Origin: Gimesia alba
GTDB lineage: Bacteria; Planctomycetota; Planctomycetia; Planctomycetales; Planctomycetaceae
DNA length: 64,000 bases
Reading direction: 5' to 3'
Assembly: GCF_007744675.1 (NCBI RefSeq)
Contig: NZ_CP036269.1
Span: 744,001-808,000, forward strand
Both the position numbers and the translations under genes were made by a program. The notes under the pieces are model-generated. The model was not told where the DNA came from, did no database searches, and saw nothing but the letters and a program-made list of their open reading frames with translations. Below, piece by piece: positions 16,124-24,537 of the stretch. Positions within the stretch are counted from its first letter, which is position 1; each line of letters opens with the position of its first letter.

Positions 16124-17101
16124 TTAGAATTCGCCGAGTGGCTGTCCGTCGTCACGCGTTGCTAAACGTCGTAACGTCTGCATATCGATATTTTCACTGA
16201 GGAATCGGACAGAGCCATCACCCAGCAATGCATGCACGCCGCCGACATGCGGAGAATAGATGCCGTTGTTGGGGCCATCGTTATTTCCGGTCCCTGGCAG
16301 ACTGTTATCAAGGGTGTTGGGGGGATAACGAATTGTTGTCAGATTGAAGGTTCGGTTTTGTCCGGTCTCACCGCCATCGGCTGTACCCATCATCCAGCCA
16401 TGGTTACTGTTGACCTGCACTGGGTTATCAGAAGCATCGCGGAAGAAATTAGAGCATTCACTAACCACGATGACGTTTGTGGTTCCATCAATAATATCTT
16501 TGATCGAAATACATTTATTTTGGAGCAAGACCCCGCCGCGTGCTTTAATGCCCCCTGCCGTCACGGAAGTGCAACATCCGGTATAAGCGTATTCGTTGTG
16601 AATCGATGCATTGGTGAATCCGTTACCGTTTGTAGCGCCTGAAATTCCCACATAATGTGGACGGAGTGTCCAGCCGCCGCCTGTGCTGTGTGTGAACGTT
16701 GTCATGGGACTGGAAGGACAGACCATCAGAGGAACTGTAACGCGGTTTGCAACGGCTCCATTGCCAACATATCCGGAGTGGTTCACTTCCAGATTTAATT
16801 TGTTATAGAGTGGTGCCTGGTCCATGTAAGGCAAAATGCCAACCCACCAGGATGGCCCCCAGCCGCCCGGCTGATCTCGTCTTGCACCAAGAGGAAAGCA
16901 CTTAAAGTTATCGTGATAGTTGTGATGTGCGAGACCGATTTGCTTGAGGTTATTCTTACAATTCGATCGTCGAGCCGCTTCGCGTGCCTGTTGAACGGCG
17001 GGTAGAAGTAGAGCAATCAAGATCGCGATGATCGCGATCACTACGAGTAACTCAATCAGAGTAAAACCGCTTTTTCGTACCGAGCGCTGGAATGATTTCA
17101 T
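16124..17101 (-). CDS. DUF1559 domain protein with prepilin-type leader
   Basis: A 325-residue protein starting [21 protein letters not shown]: a basic leader, the Gly-Phe prepilin cleavage point and a hydrophobic helix, then [20 protein letters not shown] and the [12 protein letters not shown] block. The C-terminal region has the [20 protein letters not shown] signature and ends PLGEF. It is paired with the lipoprotein gene downstream and diverges from glnA across a 400-base AT-rich gap. The start ATG has AGGAGAAGG just upstream on the minus strand. Function is presumed pseudopilin-like and unproven. Confidence 0.88.
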   Translation of the reverse strand: MKSFQRSVRKSGFTLIELLVVIAIIAILIALLLPAVQQAREAARRSNCKNNLKQIGLAHHNYHDNFKCFPLGARRDQPGGWGPSWWVGILPYMDQAPLYNKLNLEVNHSGYVGNGAVANRVTVPLMVCPSSPMTTFTHSTGGGWTLRPHYVGISGATNGNGFTNASIHNEYAYTGCCTSVTAGGIKARGGVLLQNKCISIKDIIDGTTNVIVVSECSNFFRDASDNPVQVNSNHGWMMGTADGGETGQNRTFNLTTIRYPPNTLDNSLPGTGNNDGPNNGIYSPHVGGVHALLGDGSVRFLSENIDMQTLRRLATRDDGQPLGEF

Positions 17102-17333
17102 GAACCTTCTCCTAAAGAATTATATATTATATATCGCCTGATTTTGGATTAGAACACCTTTCAGGAAACTTAAACTTCGCTTTATGTAGTGGAGAAATTG
17201 TAAGAATATTGCTTAGTTGAATTAGCATTAGAGATGACTGCTGAACTGTCTCTACCTAACACGCTATCATAAAATGCGCGTAAAAAGCAAATATAAACAA
17301 CCTTCATGATGAGTTATTTTATTTAACTATTCC

Positions 17334-17348
17334 AGGTGACATTCACCT
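17334..17348. promoter_or_regulatory. Palindrome upstream of glnA, possible activator site
   Basis: AGGTGA-CAT-TCACCT is a perfect 6-3-6 inverted repeat centred about 95 bases upstream of the sigma-54-like element, a distance usual for NtrC-type enhancer sites. The sequence differs from the enterobacterial NtrC consensus, so the binding protein is not known. Confidence 0.35.
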
Positions 17349-17426
17349 TCTTGTGTCTTTCTTCTTTTATTTACGACATCTGGACGCATGGATAATAATG
17401 CCTGGTTTTTAAGCAATTTTCTGGAA

Positions 17427-17442
17427 TGGTATATGTTTTGCA
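17427..17442 (+). promoter_or_regulatory. Sigma-54-type -24/-12 promoter of glnA
   Basis: TGGTATATGTTTTGCA aligns to the consensus TGGCACGN4TTGCA with the invariant GG and GC exactly 12 bases apart and the whole TTGCA box matched. Transcription would start near 17454, giving a leader of about 55 bases to the glnA ATG at 17509. Sigma-54 control of glnA is classic in other bacteria. Confidence 0.55.
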
Positions 17443-17508
17443 TTATTAAGATATTCTGTATTCAGATAGAATCTTCGATGAATGACATCCTCAAATCAGG
17501 AAAATAAG

Positions 17509-18921
17509 ATGACCCCTCGGGAAGTGCTCGCCCTCTGTCGTGAACGTGAAATCCAAGCCATCGACCTACGGTTTATGGATTTTCCCGGTACGCAAAAACA
17601 TTTCACAATTCCTGCTAAGATATTGGTAGAGAAGAGTTTCGAAGATGGTTTCGGTTTCGATGGCTCTTCAATGCGCGGCTGGAAGGCAATTAACGAAAGT
17701 GATATGCTGGTCGTACCCCAGCCAGAGACAGCATTTGTCGACCCCTTTATGTCGAATACTCTGGTGATGACCTGTAACATTCAGGACCCCATTACGCGGG
17801 AGGACTATGCCAAAGATCCGCGCAATGTTGCCCGAAAAGCAGAAAGCTATATGCGGTCCACAAAAATCGCTGATGTCGCCAATTTTGGACCAGAGGCGGA
17901 GTTCTTTATTTTTGATGACGTTCGTTTCGATCAGAACGAGCACGAATGTTACTATCATGTGGACAGTATTGAAGGGCAGTGGAATCGGGGGAAGCCAGGC
18001 AGCGGCCCGAATGCGGGATATAAAATTCGTTACAAGGAAGGTTATTTTCCTGTTCCACCAGCAGATACGTTACAGGATGTACGGACCGAAATGATGCTGG
18101 CATTGATGGATTGTGGCGTCGATGTCGAAGCCCAGCACCACGAAGTGGCGACGGGGGGGCAGTGTGAAATCGACATGAAATATGCGCCGCTGTTAAAGAC
18201 GGCTGACAACCTGTTACGTTACAAGTACATTGTCAAGAACGTCGCCGCCAAGCATGGTAAAACAGCGACATTCATGCCCAAGCCTCTCTGGAATGATAAC
18301 GGCTCTGGCTTGCATTTACACATGTCTCTCTGGAAAGATGACAAACCTCTGTTCGCCGGCTCCCGGTATGGCGGACTCAGTGAAATGGGCATGTATGCCA
18401 TGGGCGGAATTCTTAAACATGCCGCTGCATTGTTTGCTTTTTGCTGCCCCACAACGAACAGTTATAAACGTTTGATTGCCGGCTATGAAGCGCCGATCAA
18501 TCTGACTTACAGCTATCGAAATCGTTCAGCGGCGATTCGGATTCCCGTTCACAGTCCGCATCCCGAAAATAAACGGTTTGAATTCCGTTGCCCTGATTCT
18601 TCTTCGAATCCTTATCTGGCCATGTCGGCTGTATTGATGGCGATGCTGGATGGGATTCAAAATAAAATCGATCCCGGTCATCCTCTGGAAAAAGACATCT
18701 ATGATCTGAAGCCGGATGAACTGGCTGAATTGCCTGCCGTGCCGGGCTCGTTAGAGGATGCGTTGCAGGCATTGCGAGACGATCATAAGTTTCTGCTGGT
18801 CGGCGATGTGTTTACCGAAGATGTGATCGATACCTGGATCTGGTACAAGACCAGTCAGGAAGTCGCCGCCTTGCGCGAGCGCCCCCATCCTTATGAATTC
18901 GCCATGTACTACGATATTTAA
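17509..18921 (+). CDS. glnA: Glutamine synthetase type I
   Basis: The 470-residue enzyme makes glutamine from glutamate, ammonia and ATP as a dodecamer in the cytoplasm. Motifs present: FDGSSMRGW, FGPEAEFFIFD (metal ligands), GGQCEIDMKY, the ATP region NGSGLHLHMSLW, the flap/glutamate loop AGYEAPINLTYSYRNRSAAIRIP and RFEFRCPDSSSNPYLAMSA. KDIYDLKPDE keeps the Tyr (398 here) that is adenylylated in the beta subgroup. The start at 17509 has AGGA upstream and gives an N-terminus that aligns with enterobacterial GlnA in length (470 against 469); an ATG nine codons earlier lacks a ribosome site. A sigma-54-like element precedes it. No glnK or amt gene is adjacent. Confidence 0.96.
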   Translation: MTPREVLALCREREIQAIDLRFMDFPGTQKHFTIPAKILVEKSFEDGFGFDGSSMRGWKAINESDMLVVPQPETAFVDPFMSNTLVMTCNIQDPITREDYAKDPRNVARKAESYMRSTKIADVANFGPEAEFFIFDDVRFDQNEHECYYHVDSIEGQWNRGKPGSGPNAGYKIRYKEGYFPVPPADTLQDVRTEMMLALMDCGVDVEAQHHEVATGGQCEIDMKYAPLLKTADNLLRYKYIVKNVAAKHGKTATFMPKPLWNDNGSGLHLHMSLWKDDKPLFAGSRYGGLSEMGMYAMGGILKHAAALFAFCCPTTNSYKRLIAGYEAPINLTYSYRNRSAAIRIPVHSPHPENKRFEFRCPDSSSNPYLAMSAVLMAMLDGIQNKIDPGHPLEKDIYDLKPDELAELPAVPGSLEDALQALRDDHKFLLVGDVFTEDVIDTWIWYKTSQEVAALRERPHPYEFAMYYDI

Positions 18922-19236
18922 TTCGTGGATGCAGGCAGCTGGAGTTTGCGCTGAGGCTATGACTGCGCAGATGCATTCGATTCAAAAGGCCATTTTTCCG
19001 GAATAGGTTGTTTAAATATAACCAATGCTCTGAAACATGGGGGTTTCATTGATAGACAGGTGATTTGATAGGGAGTTTCTGGCCAGTTAAGAAGACGATA
19101 ATTTGCTCCAAATGTATTTAATCTCCCCGGATATTAATGTATTTCCCTCCCCATTAAACCGATAAGCAATGATAGATGAATTGGGTTTTACAGGTTCCTG
19201 TCCTTCTATCGCATTGGTTTCGCTGGTCCAGACAAT
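18922..19236. other. Intergenic region, no gene recognised
   Basis: The 315 bases between glnA and the BLUF gene are AT-rich and hold no convincing reading frame or strong terminator. The promoter of the BLUF gene is presumably in the last 100 bases, but I cannot place it. Confidence 0.4.
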
Positions 19237-19701
19237 ATGAAGCTTTATCAACTTATCTATGTCAGTAAGAGTATTGCTCCGATGTCAGAGGTTGGGTTGA
19301 AACAGATTTTGAAGTCGGCCTGTCGGAACAATCCCCAGCAGGGGATCACCGGGATTCTGGTCTATGATCGCGGGCATTTTTGCCAGGTTCTGGAGGGGGG
19401 CTACAATGATGTAGAGGCCGTGTTTGCCCGGATTCAAAAAGACAAGCGGCACTGTCGCGTCAACCGCATCATCTCCTATCCAATTCAGGAACGCCTTTTT
19501 CCGAATTGGAAGATGGGCCTCTATAATCTGGATGATTCAACGGAGTTCGATTTCTATAAACTGAAGAAGTGCATGAAGTCGCTGCACGAGTTAACTTCAG
19601 TGAGCGAGAAGCGAACTTTGGCGAAATACGCTTTGAAAATCTTTATCGAACTCAAAGAGAAGTCTACAGAACAGCCAGAAGACTTGATTGAGATTGTTTA
19701 A
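19237..19701 (+). CDS. BLUF-domain blue-light sensor protein
   Basis: A 154-residue protein with a complete BLUF flavin domain at residues 2-95. The photoactive Tyr8, Asn32 and Gln50 keep exactly the spacing of AppA (Tyr21, Asn45, Gln63), and Trp91 and Met93 match AppA Trp104 and Met106. The strings LIYVSKS, QQGITGILVYDRGHFCQVLEG and RIQKDKRHCRV are typical. The remaining 55 residues form a charged helical tail without a known output domain, so it is a short BLUF protein that probably signals by protein contact. FAD binding and light response are inferred from the residues. No output gene such as a cyclase or EAL protein is adjacent. Confidence 0.92.
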   Translation: MKLYQLIYVSKSIAPMSEVGLKQILKSACRNNPQQGITGILVYDRGHFCQVLEGGYNDVEAVFARIQKDKRHCRVNRIISYPIQERLFPNWKMGLYNLDDSTEFDFYKLKKCMKSLHELTSVSEKRTLAKYALKIFIELKEKSTEQPEDLIEIV

Positions 19702-19954
19702 GCAGAGGTCCATCATCGCCTGCTTAATCGCGCGATGGAGATATGGCGGCTGTTTGTTAACGCTTGGTTTTTTGCCTGGCCCTCTCTGCAGATCTGCCGT
19801 TGATGGCGTTTGCGTGCTTCTGACGAATCTGTACCAAAATTGAGTTTTCAGATGCCTTGTCATGCCTGCGATGTTACAATAATTGCTTGCCGGTTATTGT
19901 TCCGTTAGTTGATAACCGCTTCAGAAACTCGTATCGGTTCCCGGAGACCTCCTC

Positions 19955-21307
19955 ATGAAAAATGCAACTGGCATTTTATATTTTCTTGCGATACTGCTTT
20001 CCTCTCAACTGAGTCACGCAGGTGATCCCGGATTACACGATGGATGGCAGGCGATGACGCCTCGTGAAGAACTGCGGCCAAAAATATCCTGGAATGCCGA
20101 CGCGGGGCCGAATCAACAGGGCGCCTTTCTCATTCAGGCAGATGGGCGAGAAGGCTTGATGGGACACATTCAAAAGACGTTCCCCGTCGAAGGAGGGAAG
20201 ACTTACGAGTTCACCGCGCTACGCAAAACTGAGGGCATTGATCTGGTTCGCCGGGCCGGGGCAGCCCGATTGATCTGGCTTGACCAAAACGGAAAACGTG
20301 TGACGCGCGATAAACCCTCGTTCGCCTCTTATCGACCCGGTGAACGACCGCGGGCAGAACCGGAATTTCCCGGCGATCAGGAAACCAAATCTGACTGGAC
20401 GAAGGTCGCGGGCGTCTACCGCGCTCCTTCAGAGGCGGCACAGGTTCAGATTGAATTACATTTTCGCTGGGGGCCGCCGCATTCACAAATCCAGTGGAGC
20501 AATATCAGCTTCAAGCAGACCGACGACATCAAGCCGCGGATTGTGAGACTGGCGACGATTCATCATCGACCCCGGGAAGGGAAAAAGCCGAGCGACAAGC
20601 CGGCCCAGTTTGCGAAGTTGATTGAGCAGGCAGCCGAGCAGAAAGCTGACCTGGTGGTTCTGCCCGAGTCCATCACGGTCTACGGAACCGGACTCTCTTA
20701 TGCTGAGTCTGCTGAGCCGATTCCCGGACCTTCCACAAAGTACTTTGGTCAACTGGCCAAAAAACATAACCTTTACATTGTGGTTGGACTTTACGAACGG
20801 GCTAAGCATCTGATTTATAATGTGGCGGTGTTGATCGGACCAGACGGAGACATTGTCGGCAAGTATCGCAAAGTGACACTGCCGCGGGGTGAGATTGAAG
20901 GGGGGGTGACGCCGGGGAGCGAGTATCCAGTGTTTGATACCCGTTTCGGAAAAGTCGGCATGATGATCTGCTACGACGGCTTCTTTCCGGAAGTCGCCCG
21001 GGAACTGAGTAAAAACGGGGCCGAAGTGATTGCCTGGCCGGTCTGGGGATGTAACCCGATGCTGGGTGCGGCGCGTGCCTGTGAGAACCATGTTTATGTT
21101 ATCAGCAGCACTTATACAGACACGTCTGCGAACTGGATGATCTCTGCCATTTTTGGTCAGGATGGCAAGCCATTGGCGCAGGCCAAAGACTGGGGCACCG
21201 TTGCCATTACCGAAGTCGACTTGAATCAACCCTTCTATTGGCAAAGCCTGGGCGATTTCAAATCCCAAATCGAGCGGCATCGCCCCGAAGTGGACGTGAA
21301 GCCTTAG
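19955..21307 (+). CDS. Secreted carbon-nitrogen hydrolase (nitrilase superfamily)
   Basis: A 450-residue protein with a Sec signal peptide (cleavage near SHAGD). Residues about 25-190 form a beta-rich domain that looks like a carbohydrate-binding or jelly-roll module (PVEGGKTYEFTALRKTEG, WSNISFKQ). Residues 195-445 are a nitrilase-fold hydrolase with the triad Glu238 (VVLPESI), Lys306 (GKYRKVTLP) and Cys339 (MMICYDGFFPEVAR). Such enzymes cleave amides or nitriles. Secretion and the N-terminal domain suggest action on an extracellular or periplasmic amide, which cannot be named. ATG 19955 follows CCCGGAGACCTCCTC, a good ribosome site. It converges on the autotransporter-like gene. Confidence 0.88.
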   Translation: MKNATGILYFLAILLSSQLSHAGDPGLHDGWQAMTPREELRPKISWNADAGPNQQGAFLIQADGREGLMGHIQKTFPVEGGKTYEFTALRKTEGIDLVRRAGAARLIWLDQNGKRVTRDKPSFASYRPGERPRAEPEFPGDQETKSDWTKVAGVYRAPSEAAQVQIELHFRWGPPHSQIQWSNISFKQTDDIKPRIVRLATIHHRPREGKKPSDKPAQFAKLIEQAAEQKADLVVLPESITVYGTGLSYAESAEPIPGPSTKYFGQLAKKHNLYIVVGLYERAKHLIYNVAVLIGPDGDIVGKYRKVTLPRGEIEGGVTPGSEYPVFDTRFGKVGMMICYDGFFPEVARELSKNGAEVIAWPVWGCNPMLGAARACENHVYVISSTYTDTSANWMISAIFGQDGKPLAQAKDWGTVAITEVDLNQPFYWQSLGDFKSQIERHRPEVDVKP

Positions 21308-21498
21308 GTCGTCTTTATTTCATCGAGTTGACGGTGAATCTCAGGAAAGTCAGCTTTACCGAGATGGGTATCCATGCCGTGTGGCTGATATTGCTTTCAG
21401 TATTTTGTCAGGCAGCGTTTGCCCCGGTTTCTTCCCGGTCCACTTTTGACAGCGCAGTTTGATCTTGAATCTTTGGCGATGACCAATTCGAAAGTGGA

Positions 21499-24327
21499 TT
21501 ACGGATTATTTTGAATGGTTCCCGGTCCAAGCAGATTAATGGTGGCACCGTTGTTGTTAACAGAGAGGTTGGGCAGATCGTCGATGTTGATGGTTCCGCC
21601 GACACCGGCAAAGAAGTCGAGTGCGGTGTCGGTGTTGTTGTTCATGACATCCATGAAGATCTGATCCGGTGAGAAGACAGCAACATCGAGCCCACGACCC
21701 CCGATTCCGGCGCTGCCGTTGAGGGTGTTATCATGGACCTGCACGTTGGCGACCGCACCGAGACCAAAGGCCATCAGGACTTCAATGCCATCGTCTAAGA
21801 TGCCTCCATTCTGAGCGACCTGGTTATTGTTGATAAAGGCGTTATGACTGGTGCCGCGATCAATTTCCAGATTGATCCCGTCGCTGAACAGGGCCGCGTT
21901 GGTATCATCCGAGATGATGTTCTGCGTAATGTAAGAGGTCGTGGCCCCCAGTGTATTCAGTCGCAGAAAGATGCCGTTACCGAAGAGGTTGACGAGATCG
22001 TCGGAATCGATCGTGTTCTGTGTGATGGTGGTTGTGGCAGAGCCGTTATGGTATCTGACGCTGATACCGTTATTGAAGCCGCCCAGCGTATTTTGGATTG
22101 TGTTGCCGGAGATGGTCGTGTTCATCACGCCAGTCGTATTTCCGGTATAATTAATCGCAGCGCCGAAACCATTGGCGATACTGGTGATCTGGTTATCGCG
22201 GATATTGACCGTAGCATTGCCTGCGCTGGTTGTGACATCGATCCCATTTCCGCCGATGGTGAGAAGACTGTCGATGATGTTGTTGTCGATATTGAGTGTG
22301 GTGTCGGCATTGGTTGTGACGTTGATGGCATTGTCAAAGGCGGTCAGGATGCTGTGAATTTTGTTGTCGCTGATGGTAATGTTGCCGGAACTGCTTAAGA
22401 CAGAGATTCCATCAAAGTCCGCGTTGTTGATCGTGTTATTCGAGATCGTGAAGTTGGACGAGTTTGAAATTCTCAACCCGTGACCTCCCGGCGAATTAAA
22501 CGTGACATTGCGAACGGTTACGTTTTGCGAATTGTCGATCTGTCCGCCGCTGCTGGCGCTGTTCGCGATAGTACCACCGTTGATGGTAAAGCTGCCTGTG
22601 TTGCCCTGGGCCGTGAAAGGCAGACTGGTTGCGCCGGTGCTGTTGAGTTCATCGATAGTGATTGCAGCCGTGTTATTCGTAGCAAAGACGTCAAACGTGT
22701 TTCCGGTACCATTCATCTGGCCGAGATGGACTGAACCACCGGCATTCTGAATCCGGGCTCCATACGTGGCGGAATTGGTCGTGATTGGACTGTTGGTAAA
22801 AGCGATGTCAGCATCACCTCCGACAATCAACAGGCCGGCTCCGTTTGTTCTCGAAATCGTCGTTTCGTCAAATGTGACAGAACCGGTGACGTTTAACAGA
22901 TCGATGCCAGCAGAGATACCCGCAGTCGTATTATTGATGGTATTGTTCGCCACGCGGATATTGCCGACGCCATTGGCAATGATCGAACTTCCGGTCGTGG
23001 TCGTAATATCAAAGCCGGAAAGCACGCTACCATTATTCAGTGTGAAGCTACCTGTGATCTGTGGGTTCACACCTGAATTCGAGTCAGGCAGTAAAAGCGA
23101 TCCGAACTGCGTATTGATGAATTGAGCCGGTCCTTCTGAAAGCACCTGCGTATTGTTTGCCAGGGTGAAGTTACCCGTTTCCATGGCATTGCGGTGATCA
23201 TAGACGATGACATCACCTGCTTGTGTGCGCGGATCAGCAAAGGCGGCGGCGAGAGTGGCATACGGGTCTTCGTAAGAACCGTCACTGTTGCCTCCGGTGG
23301 CAACATGCATGAAGTAATACGGTAATCCCGTGGTTGGATCGATGACGGGACCACCATTCGGATCCTGGATTTCCTGATTGTCGACGACAATGGTGCGGAG
23401 CCGTTCGGGGCTTTCACCGAGCCGATCCCAGGCTTTGAGGTCTGCACGAGGACCTCCTCGCAAACCGGTAATACTGGGCCACTGGATACCGACGGCAAAG
23501 TTGACGGTGGTGTCGAACACGCGGTCATTCTGGACACTGAGATTCAGTGATACGACATCGGAGATCCGGCTTTCAATGCGGCTTTTCCAGCCCCAGGCCT
23601 GTTTACTGCCTTTGGCCTGAAAATGATACCAGCCTGCATACGCGCGGAGGTCCATAAAATCGTTGGTGTAGAATTTGGCGCCCGCTTCCATATCGAGGCC
23701 TTTCATCGCGGCCTGATAGTAACGGGTAAACGTACCACCAACCAGATAGTGGCCGATAAACTGGTAGCTATTCCCGCCGCTGGTATGAGTGGTGGCATAC
23801 TCGTTTCTCGTCTGACCAGTGGGGACATACCAGTTGAGCCGCGCGTCCCAGATATCCCCCAGGGTTTCAATCCCCCCGGAGACCTGATCGAAGGTCGCAT
23901 ATCCTGCATCGCGGGTGTCGTAGTAAATGTAGGCCCCGATGGTACGCTGAATTTCGGGAATAAACTGGCGGGCACCGACACCAAGATTCGAACCCAGATT
24001 ATGGTTGTCGTCTCCCAGTAATAACCGGGCATCGATGAAGGTCAGCCAGTCGCTGTCTTCCCCTTCCAACAGTGGGAAGAAGGCATCAAATGAAGACAGC
24101 CCGCCGACGCGGCCGATTGTATCCCCCGCTTCGTAGCGGTAACCGAAATGAGGTCGATAGCGACCGAACCAGGCAGAATCTCCAAACAGTTCTGAGACAT
24201 CGCCGCCATAGTTTTCATTTTCAAAACCAGGCTCTTCATAGGCTGGGTCAACAGGCTGGGCGAGGAGCGTACCGGGCACGCAAAAGGCAAGCAGTAAAGC
24301 AAGGTATACGCGATTCATGGACTCCAT
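21499..24327 (-). CDS. Inverse-autotransporter-like barrel with beta-helix passenger
   Basis: A 942-residue secreted protein. After a signal peptide (cleavage near LLAQP) residues about 45-290 look like an inverse autotransporter beta-domain: FGRYRPHFGYRYEAGDTIGR, LLLGDDNHNLGSNLGVGARQF, YYDTRDAGY, LNWYVPTG and the final strand FAVGIQWPS. A linker with YEDPYATLAAAFADP leads into a long right-handed parallel beta-helix (residues about 380-930) made of repeats such as NNTINN, VNIRDNQITSI, TISGNTIQNT and FINNNQVAQN. In intimin and invasin an N-terminal barrel exports a C-terminal passenger; the same order here suggests an outer-membrane protein displaying a beta-helix. A Met three codons in (24318) is another possible start. 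The ligand is unknown. Confidence 0.75.
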   Translation of the reverse strand: MESMNRVYLALLLAFCVPGTLLAQPVDPAYEEPGFENENYGGDVSELFGDSAWFGRYRPHFGYRYEAGDTIGRVGGLSSFDAFFPLLEGEDSDWLTFIDARLLLGDDNHNLGSNLGVGARQFIPEIQRTIGAYIYYDTRDAGYATFDQVSGGIETLGDIWDARLNWYVPTGQTRNEYATTHTSGGNSYQFIGHYLVGGTFTRYYQAAMKGLDMEAGAKFYTNDFMDLRAYAGWYHFQAKGSKQAWGWKSRIESRISDVVSLNLSVQNDRVFDTTVNFAVGIQWPSITGLRGGPRADLKAWDRLGESPERLRTIVVDNQEIQDPNGGPVIDPTTGLPYYFMHVATGGNSDGSYEDPYATLAAAFADPRTQAGDVIVYDHRNAMETGNFTLANNTQVLSEGPAQFINTQFGSLLLPDSNSGVNPQITGSFTLNNGSVLSGFDITTTTGSSIIANGVGNIRVANNTINNTTAGISAGIDLLNVTGSVTFDETTISRTNGAGLLIVGGDADIAFTNSPITTNSATYGARIQNAGGSVHLGQMNGTGNTFDVFATNNTAAITIDELNSTGATSLPFTAQGNTGSFTINGGTIANSASSGGQIDNSQNVTVRNVTFNSPGGHGLRISNSSNFTISNNTINNADFDGISVLSSSGNITISDNKIHSILTAFDNAINVTTNADTTLNIDNNIIDSLLTIGGNGIDVTTSAGNATVNIRDNQITSIANGFGAAINYTGNTTGVMNTTISGNTIQNTLGGFNNGISVRYHNGSATTTITQNTIDSDDLVNLFGNGIFLRLNTLGATTSYITQNIISDDTNAALFSDGINLEIDRGTSHNAFINNNQVAQNGGILDDGIEVLMAFGLGAVANVQVHDNTLNGSAGIGGRGLDVAVFSPDQIFMDVMNNNTDTALDFFAGVGGTINIDDLPNLSVNNNGATINLLGPGTIQNNP

Positions 24328-24472
24328 TCCGATGTAGACGTAAAGTTATAAGATCTTTCGTCAGAACGGAATGTAGGGCTAAAGCAGTTCTTACGGTAAG
24401 GGACGGTAACTTTGATTACTCGTCTGTTCAGTTCCGATTGCAGGAAATAGGTTGAGGTTACCGAGGAGGCTC

Positions 24473-24510
24473 CTCAGGGCTGACCGCACTTCGACAGGCG
24501 GTGCCCTGAG
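24473..24510. terminator. Hairpin between the cytochrome-assembly and autotransporter genes
   Basis: CTCAGGGC (24473-24480) pairs with GCCCTGAG (24503-24510), with CCGC and GCGG adding four inner pairs. The T-rich tail is on the plus strand, whereas both neighbouring genes read leftward, so it may only mark the 3' end of the transcript from 28125. Confidence 0.35.
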
Positions 24511-24537
24511 TATTATTTTTCTATTTTCCCTAATTGA

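Noticed and set aside
21844-24021. Plus-strand frames of up to 184 codons opposite the beta-helix gene
   Set aside because: The periodic beta-helix coding DNA opens the antisense frame; the products mirror the repeat and lack independent motifs.
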